A stretch of DNA of 33,289 nucleotides. Source: Helicobacteraceae bacterium (GTDB lineage Bacteria > Campylobacterota > Campylobacteria > Campylobacterales > SZUA-545). The notes below the pieces were generated by a model. The model was given only the letters and a program-made list of their open reading frames with translations. It was not told the DNA's origin and did no database searches. A program made the translations under genes and the position numbers. This document shows, one piece after another, positions 27,425-33,289 of the stretch (position 1 is its first letter; the number at the start of each line of letters is the position of its first letter). The DNA lies in the NCBI GenBank assembly GCA_031268655.1, contig JAIRWX010000076.1, positions 1 to 33,289 of the forward strand, written 5' to 3'.

Positions 27425-28744
27425 TTACGCGGGCTTCACTTCTTTTGCCTCCGCGATCGCGCTGTGTCTGCCGTCCGTGAGAATAAAGCGATCGTTTGGC
27501 TTTAGCTCGCCTACGCGCGCGATTTTGCCGTTCAAAATCAACTGCGCGGTTTTGTCGGATATTCTTTTGCGGGGATCAAGCGTCTCAAGCCTGACGTTTA
27601 ACTGCGTCAGCTCGTCGGCGCGGCGGCTAAGCGCAAATTCGTACGACAGATTAAGCCGCTCGGCAAGCTGCGCGGACTCGACGAATCGCCGCTCGATTCC
27701 CTGCAGAGGACTAAGTTGCCGCAACATCGCTTGCAGATGATCAAGCAAAGCGATCGTCCGCGTCAAATAGGCGCGAAAACGATCCTCTATTCTCTCGCCA
27801 AGCTGCGCCGCGTCGGCGAGGTTTCGCTCGATCTTCGCCAGCGGACTTAGCTGGGCGATCATAGTTTTAAGGTGGTTCAAAAACCCCTCTTTTTGCGTCA
27901 GTAAAACCTTAAGCCGCTCGCCGAACGCCGAACTTATATCGTCTAAACGGATGCGTTCTTCGCTCATATCCGGCAGTATCGTCTCCATCGCCGCGCTGGG
28001 CGTGGGAGCGCGTCTGTCGGCGACAAAATCGGTAATCACAAAGTCGATTTCGTGTCCTATCGCGCTTACGATCGGCGTTTTCGCGTCGAATACCGCCTTG
28101 GCGACGCTCTCGTCGTTAAAGCTCCACAGATCCTCCATGCTGCCCCCGCCGCGCGCTAACACGACGATATCTGCGTTCAGCCGATCGGCGACGGCGATCG
28201 ATCGCGTTATGGAGGCGCTCGCCGCCTCGCCCTGCACAATCGTATTGACGCATACCAAGCGCGTTAAAAGCCAGCGTTTTTCGGCGACGCGAAGCATATC
28301 CTGAAGCGCCGCGCCCGTGGCGCTGGTAACAAGCGCGATCAGCTTTGGGTAGCGCGGCAGCGGTTTCTTACGGCTTTCGTCGAAATAGCCGAGCGCGCCG
28401 AGCTTTTTTTTCAACTGTTCGTAGGCTACGGCTAACGCGCCCGCGCCGTCCGGCTCTACGCTTTGAGCGATGATCTGATAGCGCCCCTGCGGCGGATAGA
28501 CGCTTATTTTGCCGCTCGCGATCGCCTGCATGCCGGTTTCAAGGCGAAATTTCAACCTCGCGGCGTCGGCGCGAAAGATTACGGCGTCGATCGACGCTTG
28601 CGAATCTTTGAGCGAAAAGTAGATATGCCCGCTGGAGTGATAGGTTACGCGCCCCGTTTCGCCTCTCACGCAGACGACGCTGAAATTCGCCTCGATTGAA
28701 GATTTGAGCTGCGCGGTCAGCTCGCCTACGCTTAACGCGGTCAT
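27425..28744 (-). CDS. xseA: Exodeoxyribonuclease VII large subunit
   Basis: A 439-residue nuclease subunit that degrades single-stranded DNA together with XseB. The N-terminal OB-fold (LSVGELTAQLKSSIEANFSVVCVRGETG..HIYFSLKD) and catalytic-domain landmarks (VTSATGAALQDML, LARGGGSMEDLWSFNDESVAKAV, SAIGHEIDFVITDFVADRRAPTPSAAME) are all present, followed by the coiled-coil C-terminal half. The ATG overlaps the ubiE stop (ATGA), as in C. jejuni (Cj0325 next to Cj0324). xseB is not in the window. Confidence 0.95.
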   Translation of the reverse strand: MTALSVGELTAQLKSSIEANFSVVCVRGETGRVTYHSSGHIYFSLKDSQASIDAVIFRADAARLKFRLETGMQAIASGKISVYPPQGRYQIIAQSVEPDGAGALAVAYEQLKKKLGALGYFDESRKKPLPRYPKLIALVTSATGAALQDMLRVAEKRWLLTRLVCVNTIVQGEAASASITRSIAVADRLNADIVVLARGGGSMEDLWSFNDESVAKAVFDAKTPIVSAIGHEIDFVITDFVADRRAPTPSAAMETILPDMSEERIRLDDISSAFGERLKVLLTQKEGFLNHLKTMIAQLSPLAKIERNLADAAQLGERIEDRFRAYLTRTIALLDHLQAMLRQLSPLQGIERRFVESAQLAERLNLSYEFALSRRADELTQLNVRLETLDPRKRISDKTAQLILNGKIARVGELKPNDRFILTDGRHSAIAEAKEVKPA

Positions 28745-29451
28745 AGCGGCTTGCGGGCGACAAACCGCGTATTGATTCCAAAAGTCTCCTCTTTGATCTG
28801 CGCGATCTCGAAGCCGATGCTTGTTAGTTTCTCGCCAAGCTCCTTTGCGCTTAGAAAAGCGCCGATCGATTCGGATAGATACGCGTAGGCGCGGGGATCT
28901 TTGGATATCAGTCCGCCGAGCGTCGGCAGGACGCGCCTAAGATAGAACGACGCTATGCGATCAAGCGGCGTTTGGCGCTTGCGGCTCATAAATTCAAGTA
29001 TCAGCAAAACGCCGTTGGGTTTTAACAGGCGGTAAAACTCCGCCAGCGCCTTGTCGATCTCGATCACGTTGCGAATGCCGTAACTTATACTGAGCAGATC
29101 GGCCGCGTTATCAGGCAGCGGCACGGCGCTCGCCTCGCAGTTAATAAGCGTCGCGTTCAGCCGCTTCGTCGCCGCGATATTAAGCATATTTTGCGAAGGA
29201 TCTACGCCGATAACCCGATCGATGGTTTTGCGTAACTTTACGGCGGCTTTGCGCCAAAACAGAATCAGATCGCCCGTACCCGTCGCAACGTCGATCAACG
29301 TAGCGCGATCGCCGCTAAACAGACTCAGAGCGCTTTCGCAGCCGCGTTTTCGCCAACCGCGATCAACGCCGAAACTGAGAACGCGATTGAGCCGATCGTA
29401 GGTCGGCGAAATGTCGTCAAACATCTTGATGATGCTCTGTTGTTTATCCAT
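28741..29451 (-). CDS. ubiE: Menaquinone/ubiquinone C-methyltransferase UbiE/MenG
   Basis: A 236-residue SAM-dependent methyltransferase acting late in quinone synthesis, in this phylum presumably on menaquinone precursors. It shows the family start (MFDDISPTYDRLNRVLSFGVDRGWR), motif I DVATGTGDL (54-62), the acidic GVDPSQNML, and the family motif SISYGIRNV. It follows the TsaC-like gene by 2 bp and overlaps xseA. Confidence 0.94.
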   Translation of the reverse strand: MDKQQSIIKMFDDISPTYDRLNRVLSFGVDRGWRKRGCESALSLFSGDRATLIDVATGTGDLILFWRKAAVKLRKTIDRVIGVDPSQNMLNIAATKRLNATLINCEASAVPLPDNAADLLSISYGIRNVIEIDKALAEFYRLLKPNGVLLILEFMSRKRQTPLDRIASFYLRRVLPTLGGLISKDPRAYAYLSESIGAFLSAKELGEKLTSIGFEIAQIKEETFGINTRFVARKPL

Positions 29452-29453
29452 CG

Positions 29454-29891
29454 CTACCTGACTTTTTTCGCGCGCATTTTACCCAGCCGATACATTTTTG
29501 ACGGCGCGGACTCAAACAGACCGCGCCTGTCGGTTACGATCGCGTCGGCTTGAGCGCGCGCCCACTCCTCGTCGAAAGGTTCTTTGTTTCTGTTTGCGCT
29601 TGTGGAATACGCCCATTTGATCGTTTCAAAAAACGATCCGTGATCGCCGAAAATTAACCGAAGCGCTTCGCCGTTTGGATAGATAAAAGAGGTTTTTTTC
29701 GCCCGTCTTACCCGATTTCTATGCGCGATCGGAACTCTGACAAAAGTTTTCAGGGTCGCCAGATCGCAAACTGCGCGAATAACCTTTTGATCCGCCTCGC
29801 GCCCTTTGATCTCGTTTAGCCTTCTTTTATCCCGACTAAGCAGTCCCGCCGTAGTATCCGTTTGCGCCAAAAAAACAAGCGATTTATTCAT
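29454..29891 (-). CDS. Short Sua5/YrdC (TsaC)-family protein
   Basis: A 145-residue protein of the Sua5/YrdC/YciO family, which makes threonylcarbamoyl-AMP for the t6A base of ANN-decoding tRNAs. Landmarks are the N-terminal LAQTDTTAGLLS (equivalent to PTDTVYGL), an EIKGR-type lysine/arginine stretch, the KKTSFIYPNGEALR strand and STSAN. It is shorter than E. coli TsaC (about 190 residues), and the middle of the domain is reduced. I recall similarly short members in Campylobacter. Whether it is the functional TsaC or a divergent paralogue depends on what else the genome encodes. Confidence 0.72.
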   Translation of the reverse strand: MNKSLVFLAQTDTTAGLLSRDKRRLNEIKGREADQKVIRAVCDLATLKTFVRVPIAHRNRVRRAKKTSFIYPNGEALRLIFGDHGSFFETIKWAYSTSANRNKEPFDEEWARAQADAIVTDRRGLFESAPSKMYRLGKMRAKKVR

Positions 29892-29909
29892 ATTTGCGAG
29901 CGCTCTTGC

Positions 29910-30296
29910 CTACCGAGTTAGCCGATCGAACGCCTCTTTGGTAAAAATTCCGTCTATGCCGCGCTTTGCGATCTTCGCTATTTGCCTTTCGGGGACGATC
30001 GCCAGTACTTTAATATCGTACAGATAGCGATCGGCTAGCTTTTGCGCCGCGTTGGCAAGCGTAAATCCGGCGAGCGCGTATTTTGCGCCCGTAGCGGCGA
30101 GGAGGATAAACTCGCGGAGGCTTTTTACGATAACGGCGACTAAGATCCGCGCGTTGGCGTAAAAGGCTAAATCGTTTTCGTTAAAGGTTAAAATGATTAG
30201 CGATCCCGCGGGCGTTTTCTCGATCGCCTCGATCGATTTGACAAACGCGATCTTAGTCTCCGCGTCGAGCGCTTCGTTAACGCCGATTAAGATCAT
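29910..30296 (-). CDS. Conserved-looking protein of unknown function (128 aa)
   Basis: A small soluble alpha/beta-looking protein that I do not recognise. ATG 30296 is chosen over GTG 30314 because it overlaps the preceding stop as ATGA and has GGAG eight bases upstream. Alternating strands and helices (MILIGVNEALD, SLIILTFNENDL, KYALAGFTLANAAQKL, DIKVLAIVPERQIAKIAKRGIDGIF) suggest a Rossmann- or TIM-like half domain, but no catalytic motif is evident. It is coupled to the PP0621-type zinc-finger gene and followed by the TsaC-like gene, which might hint at an RNA-related role; this is inference from context only. Confidence 0.7.
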   Translation of the reverse strand: MILIGVNEALDAETKIAFVKSIEAIEKTPAGSLIILTFNENDLAFYANARILVAVIVKSLREFILLAATGAKYALAGFTLANAAQKLADRYLYDIKVLAIVPERQIAKIAKRGIDGIFTKEAFDRLTR

Positions 30297-30502
30297 CGCC
30301 TCTTCTCCGCGCACTCTTTGGAGCAGAAGATTCCGCCGCCTTTAACGATCGCCTCTTTGCGCGTCAGATAAGCGCCGCACATATCGCATCTGATCAAATC
30401 TTCGACCTCGTCGCGGGGACCGCGTTTTCGCCCAAACGCGCCGCCAAACAAAAAAAACGCGATCGCCGCGATCGCGGCTAAGATCGCCAACGCTCTAACC
30501 AT
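30293..30502 (-). CDS. PP0621-family small membrane-anchored zinc-finger protein
   Basis: A 69-residue protein with one N-terminal membrane helix (about 3-21), a basic stop-transfer stretch (GRKRGPR), and a C-terminal treble-clef-like zinc site with Cys39, Cys42, Cys60 and Cys64 (CDMC ... FCSKEC). This is the layout of the PP0621 family, which is common in Proteobacteria and has unknown function. ATG 30502 has a moderate AGG ribosome-binding site and a predicted -10 at 30529-30534. Confidence 0.8.
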   Translation of the reverse strand: MVRALAILAAIAAIAFFLFGGAFGRKRGPRDEVEDLIRCDMCGAYLTRKEAIVKGGGIFCSKECAEKRR

Positions 30503-30528
30503 TCGTCAGCCTAAGCAAAAATTGCGCA

Positions 30529-30534
30529 ATTGTA
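30529..30534 (-). promoter_or_regulatory. Predicted -10 element before the PP0621-type gene
   Basis: TACAAT on the minus strand, 26 bases upstream of ATG 30502, reaching to the end of rsmG. It is joined to the 12-bp palindrome AATTGCGCAATT (30520-30531), which could be an operator or chance. It would allow a separate transcript for PP0621-to-xseA. Confidence 0.4.
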
Positions 30535-31116
30535 TCACGCGCCGCGCTTTGCCATCAGATAGACGGAGTGTTTTGCCGCTACGATCTCGGCGTTGATCGT
30601 TTCGGCTTCGACGGCGGTTTTCGCGCCCTTGTAAAGCAGCAGCAGCGATTGTTCGTTCATAAACGGCGCGGCGAGATCGCGGATCGTTTTCGCGTCGCTA
30701 ACCGCTCTTGAGACGATCAGATCGTAAATAACAATTGGGGTCTGTTCGACGCGCTTGTCGATCACGTACACGTTGTCGATATTCAGTATCGCCGCTACAA
30801 ACTGCAAAAACGCGGCGCGTTTGTTCAGCGGCTCGACCAGAGTAAAGCGGGCGCGAGGTTTCGCCAACGCCAACGCCAGTCCGGGGAAGCCCGCGCCCGC
30901 GCCTATGTCCATACAACTGCTGAAATCGTCCAGAAAACTGAGCGGATAGACGCTGTCGAAGATGTGTTTTTCTATGTCGCGATCGGTTTTAGCGCCGCTT
31001 AGGTTGTGCGTTTTGTTCCAGTTGAGCAGTATGCGCGTAAATTGCTCCGTTTTCTCGTAGAACTCGTCGAAAAGAATCAGTTTGTTTGCCAGCAGCCGCT
31101 CTTTAAGCGCGCTCAC
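30535..31116 (-). CDS. rsmG: 16S rRNA (guanine527-N7)-methyltransferase RsmG
   Basis: A 193-residue SAM-dependent enzyme (GidB) that methylates G527 in the 530 loop of 16S rRNA. The SAM motif DIGAGAGFPGLALA starts at residue 70, and LNWNKTHNLSG and VSRAVSD are typical of the family. It starts at GTG 31116, overlapping the ribA stop (GTGA). The ribA-rsmG pair is also seen in Campylobacter (Cj0996-Cj0997 as I recall). Confidence 0.94.
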   Translation of the reverse strand: MSALKERLLANKLILFDEFYEKTEQFTRILLNWNKTHNLSGAKTDRDIEKHIFDSVYPLSFLDDFSSCMDIGAGAGFPGLALALAKPRARFTLVEPLNKRAAFLQFVAAILNIDNVYVIDKRVEQTPIVIYDLIVSRAVSDAKTIRDLAAPFMNEQSLLLLYKGAKTAVEAETINAEIVAAKHSVYLMAKRGA

Positions 31117-31682
31117 AACAGATGCCCGCTTTTTTCTTTTTTTACGCGCAGATACCCCTCGTTAAACGGGTTGGATTGCACGATCAGCGGAATGCGCTCG
31201 ATAATTTCCGCTCCTTTCAGGCTCTCGATCTTATTTGGATTATTAGTGAGCAGCCGCATCCGTTTCAGCCCTAAAAATTTCAGGATATACTCGGCGATCT
31301 CGTAACTGCGCTCGTCAGCCTCGAAACCCAGCTGATGGTTGGCTTCGATTGTGTCTAGTCCCAGATCTTGCAGAGCGTAGGCGTTGATCTTATTAAACAG
31401 ACCGATATTTCTACCCTCTTGTCGCAGATACAAGATCGCCCCGCAACCTTCGCGGGCTATCATTTTCATAGCCAGATCAAGCTGTTCGCCGCAGTCGCAT
31501 TTTCGGCTAAACAGCGCGTCTCCGGTGAGGCACTCGCTATGCACGCGAACCAGCGGCGCGACGCAATCGAGCCGCTCGGTGCGAATGAGCAGGTGATCCT
31601 TGCCGTTCTCTCTGAACGCCTGCGCTTTGAACATTCCGTGTTTGGTGGGCAGATTGGCTATTTCCGATATCTCTATATTCAT
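31113..31682 (-). CDS. ribA: GTP cyclohydrolase II
   Basis: A 189-residue enzyme catalysing the first step of riboflavin synthesis. Zinc ligands Cys51, Cys62 and Cys64 (CLTGDALFSRKCDCGEQL), the catalytic-region YLRQEGRNIGL, and the GTP-binding RMRLLTNNPNKI are present. It is a stand-alone RibA without a fused DHBP synthase. ATG 31682 has no visible Shine-Dalgarno sequence, and the best -10 lies only 7 bases upstream, so the message may be leaderless. Confidence 0.96.
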   Translation of the reverse strand: MNIEISEIANLPTKHGMFKAQAFRENGKDHLLIRTERLDCVAPLVRVHSECLTGDALFSRKCDCGEQLDLAMKMIAREGCGAILYLRQEGRNIGLFNKINAYALQDLGLDTIEANHQLGFEADERSYEIAEYILKFLGLKRMRLLTNNPNKIESLKGAEIIERIPLIVQSNPFNEGYLRVKKEKSGHLL

Positions 31683-31689
31683 CGCATTG

Positions 31690-31700
31690 ATTGTAACAAT
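31690..31700 (-). promoter_or_regulatory. Predicted -10 and small palindrome upstream of ribA
   Basis: TACAAT (31690-31695 on the minus strand) is part of the perfect palindrome ATTGTaACAAT (31690-31700). Transcription from it would start almost at the ribA ATG. The palindrome could be an operator, but it is short. The rest of the 31683-31787 gap carries the divergent dnaG promoter. Confidence 0.35.
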
Positions 31701-31761
31701 TCGGAGTAAAACGCGAGCACCTATTTGCCGGCTGGCGGTATGATGTTTTGCGCTTAGAGGT

Positions 31762-31767
31762 TAAAAT
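31762..31767 (+). promoter_or_regulatory. Predicted -10 element for the small ORF-dnaG operon
   Basis: TAAAAT in GGTTAAAATACG, 20 bases upstream of the small ORF's ATG. It is nearly the same 12-mer as upstream of carB (GGTTAAAATCGC). Confidence 0.45.
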
Positions 31768-31787
31768 ACGAGCTCAAGGAGTTTGAT

Positions 31788-31919
31788 ATGCCTTGCTATA
31801 TCGATCGCAAATGTAGGCGGCTACGTGGATATTGCCGCTACGCCTCGCGCCAAAGTTTTCGCTTAATCGGCGGCGCGGGCGCGTCAGACTATTCGCCGCT
31901 TATCGCCGCCGCGTTATGA
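31788..31919 (+). CDS. Small 43-aa ORF coupled to dnaG
   Basis: ATG 31788 follows a textbook ribosome-binding site (AAGGAG, six bases upstream) and a predicted promoter. The frame ends in TGA, overlapping the dnaG ATG as ATGA. The product is short, basic and Arg-rich in its first half (CRRLRGYCRYASRQ), with Cys3, Cys9 and Cys16, and ends in a small hydrophobic stretch. It is not ribosomal protein S21, which precedes dnaG in E. coli. dnaG itself has no ribosome-binding site, so the ORF may serve mainly as a coupling leader. It resembles no family that I know. Confidence 0.6.
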   Translation: MPCYIDRKCRRLRGYCRYASRQSFRLIGGAGASDYSPLIAAAL

Positions 31920-33289
31920 TCAAAAAAGAGTCGATCGAGCTATTAAAATCCCGCGTGGATATAGTCGATCTGGTGGGATCGTATCTCGAGTTAAAACGAT
32001 TTGGCGCGACCTACAAGGCGCGCTGTCCCTTTCACGAGGAGCGTACGGCAAGTTTTAACGTAAATCCAAAAGGCTTTTACTACTGCTTCGGCTGCCAAGC
32101 CAAAGGCGACGCGATCGACTTTGTGCGGCAGATGGAACGTCTTAACTTCGAGGACGCGGCGCAAAAAATCGCCGACTTGTACAACATATCGTTAGAGCGC
32201 GAATATGGCGCGCAGTTCAAAAAACGCGACTACCGCCCGCTGGAGGCGCTCAAATCTTTTTTTTTAGAGGAGCTTGGCAAAAACGACGGGGCTAGAGAGT
32301 ACTTACGCCTTCGCGGAGTCAGCGAGGCGATAATCGAGCGTTTTGAGGTTGGCTACGCGCCCGAAAGCAAGCCGCAGTTAGATTTTCTGCGACGCGAAAC
32401 AATCTCTTTCGAAGCCGCGAAGGAGGCGGGCGCGCTTGTCGAGGACGACGGCGGCAGGCTGTTCGCTCGTTTCACGAAGCGCTTAATGTTTCCAATTTAC
32501 AACATGAACGGCGCGATCGCGGGTTTTGGGGGAAGAACGTTGGGCGATCATCCCGCGAAATATATCAACTCGCCGCAGAGCGAGTTTTTCAACAAATCGC
32601 GTCTGTTATACGCGCTTGACGTCGCCAGAGACGCGATACTGAAACAAAAAACGGCGATCGTGTGCGAGGGATATATGGACGCGATTATGCTCCATCAAGC
32701 CGGTTTCTCGCACGCCGTAGCCACGCTTGGCGTAGCGCTTACCAACGAACATCTGCCGCTGCTTAAACGGCTTGACGATCCGAAAATTATCCTGTCGTAC
32801 GACAGCGACGCGGCGGGAATCGAGGCGGCGCTTAAAGCGGCGAAACTGCTGGCGGCGCACAATTTCAGAGGCGGAGCAGCGTCGATCGAGGGCGGCAAAG
32901 ATCCCGCCGATCTGATAGCCGCCGGCAATGCGGGCGCGCTGGCTCGCGCATACGAAAACGCGAAGCCGTTTGTCGCGTTTGCGATCGAGAAGATCGTTGA
33001 TCGCGCTCCAAACCGAGACGCGGCTTTCGACGAGGCTCAAAAGTTTATAGACGCGCTGCCTAGATTTACCGCCGAAGAGGGAAGCAGATACGCGGCGGCA
33101 AAACTCGGCGTCGATTTCAGGCGCTTTAAGATACGCGCCAAAGATTCAGCCGCGCCGACGCTGTTGAGCGCCAAGCGCGATCTGGGCGAACTCGCGTTAA
33201 TCAAAACGCTCTCGCTGGACGACGAAACGCGGGCGAGCATGATCGACTATCTGGATTCGGAGCTTTTTTCAAACCACCGCGATCTGTAC
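31916..33289 (+). CDS. dnaG: DNA primase (partial, 3' end off window)
   Basis: Synthesises RNA primers at the replication fork and docks on DnaB helicase. 458 codons are present before the window edge; the C-terminal helicase-binding domain is missing or incomplete. The N-terminal CHC2 zinc finger has Cys37, His40, Cys57 and Cys60. The central domain has the primase motif GFGGRTLGD, and the Toprim part has Glu250 in VCEGYMDAIM and Asp295/Asp297 in SYDSDAAG. ATG 31916 overlaps the small ORF stop and has no ribosome-binding site of its own, implying translational coupling. Confidence 0.96.
   Translation, partial: MIKKESIELLKSRVDIVDLVGSYLELKRFGATYKARCPFHEERTASFNVNPKGFYYCFGCQAKGDAIDFVRQMERLNFEDAAQKIADLYNISLEREYGAQFKKRDYRPLEALKSFFLEELGKNDGAREYLRLRGVSEAIIERFEVGYAPESKPQLDFLRRETISFEAAKEAGALVEDDGGRLFARFTKRLMFPIYNMNGAIAGFGGRTLGDHPAKYINSPQSEFFNKSRLLYALDVARDAILKQKTAIVCEGYMDAIMLHQAGFSHAVATLGVALTNEHLPLLKRLDDPKIILSYDSDAAGIEAALKAAKLLAAHNFRGGAASIEGGKDPADLIAAGNAGALARAYENAKPFVAFAIEKIVDRAPNRDAAFDEAQKFIDALPRFTAEEGSRYAAAKLGVDFRRFKIRAKDSAAPTLLSAKRDLGELALIKTLSLDDETRASMIDYLDSELFSNHRDLY

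Noticed and set aside
30520-30531. Palindrome AATTGCGCAATT as a terminator of rsmG
   Set aside because: The stem would be only four A/T pairs with a 4-base loop; too weak, and it overlaps a better promoter match.
31013-31709. Plus-strand open frames opposite rsmG and ribA
   Set aside because: Antisense shadows of two well-supported enzymes; no start signals.

Overview
The window looks like a chromosomal piece of a Campylobacterota (epsilonproteobacterial) genome with an unusually high GC content for that phylum. The main evidence is gene order. purA - FliJ-like - MotE-like - DUF507 - carA matches what I recall of the Campylobacter jejuni Cj1498c-Cj1494c block. rluD - flpA - trmB - ftsE - ftsX - M23 protein matches Cj1280c-Cj1275c. 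Here the two blocks are joined head to tail into one long minus-strand operon. ubiE-xseA and ribA-rsmG are also campylobacterial pairings. No rRNA, tRNA, IS element or CRISPR array was seen.

Layout. 1-3093: 5' part of carB (minus strand, its 3' end is off the window). 3258-4850: a lipoprotein with GLUG-type repeats. 4961-14657: a tightly overlapping minus-strand operon running purA, fliJ-like, motE-like, DUF507, carA, rluD, flpA-like, trmB, ftsE, ftsX and an envC-like gene. It combines nucleotide synthesis, flagellar accessory functions, rRNA/tRNA modification and control of division-site murein hydrolysis. 14787-19898: the main plus-strand island, a CusF-CusB-CusA copper/silver efflux operon followed by a small secreted protein; no outer-membrane CusC/TolC gene or metal-responsive regulator is present. 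19908-31682: a second long minus-strand run: ribA, rsmG, a PP0621-type zinc-finger protein, an unrecognised 128-aa protein, a short TsaC-like protein, ubiE, xseA, a 1122-aa secreted protein with an acidic tail, tkt and a UvrD/Rep helicase. 31788-33289: a 43-aa small ORF coupled to dnaG, which runs off the right edge.

Most genes are ordinary core genes. The parts most worth a second look are: (i) rluD, whose full-length S4-containing frame has no ATG/GTG/TTG start and appears to begin at ATA inside an ATAA overlap with the carA stop; (ii) the acidic-tailed secreted protein, whose 3' end holds a 54-bp tandem repeat and, just past the stop in the -1 frame, a diverged copy of its own last conserved segment; (iii) the 43-aa ORF with a strong ribosome-binding site overlapping dnaG by ATGA; (iv) an FlpA-like protein that keeps part of the C. 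jejuni fibronectin-binding nonapeptide; (v) heavy over-use of the palindrome GCGATCGC, like cyanobacterial HIP1; (vi) a recurring promoter pattern, TAAAAT/TACAAT about 27 nt upstream of start codons. I did not find a clearly new multi-gene system here.
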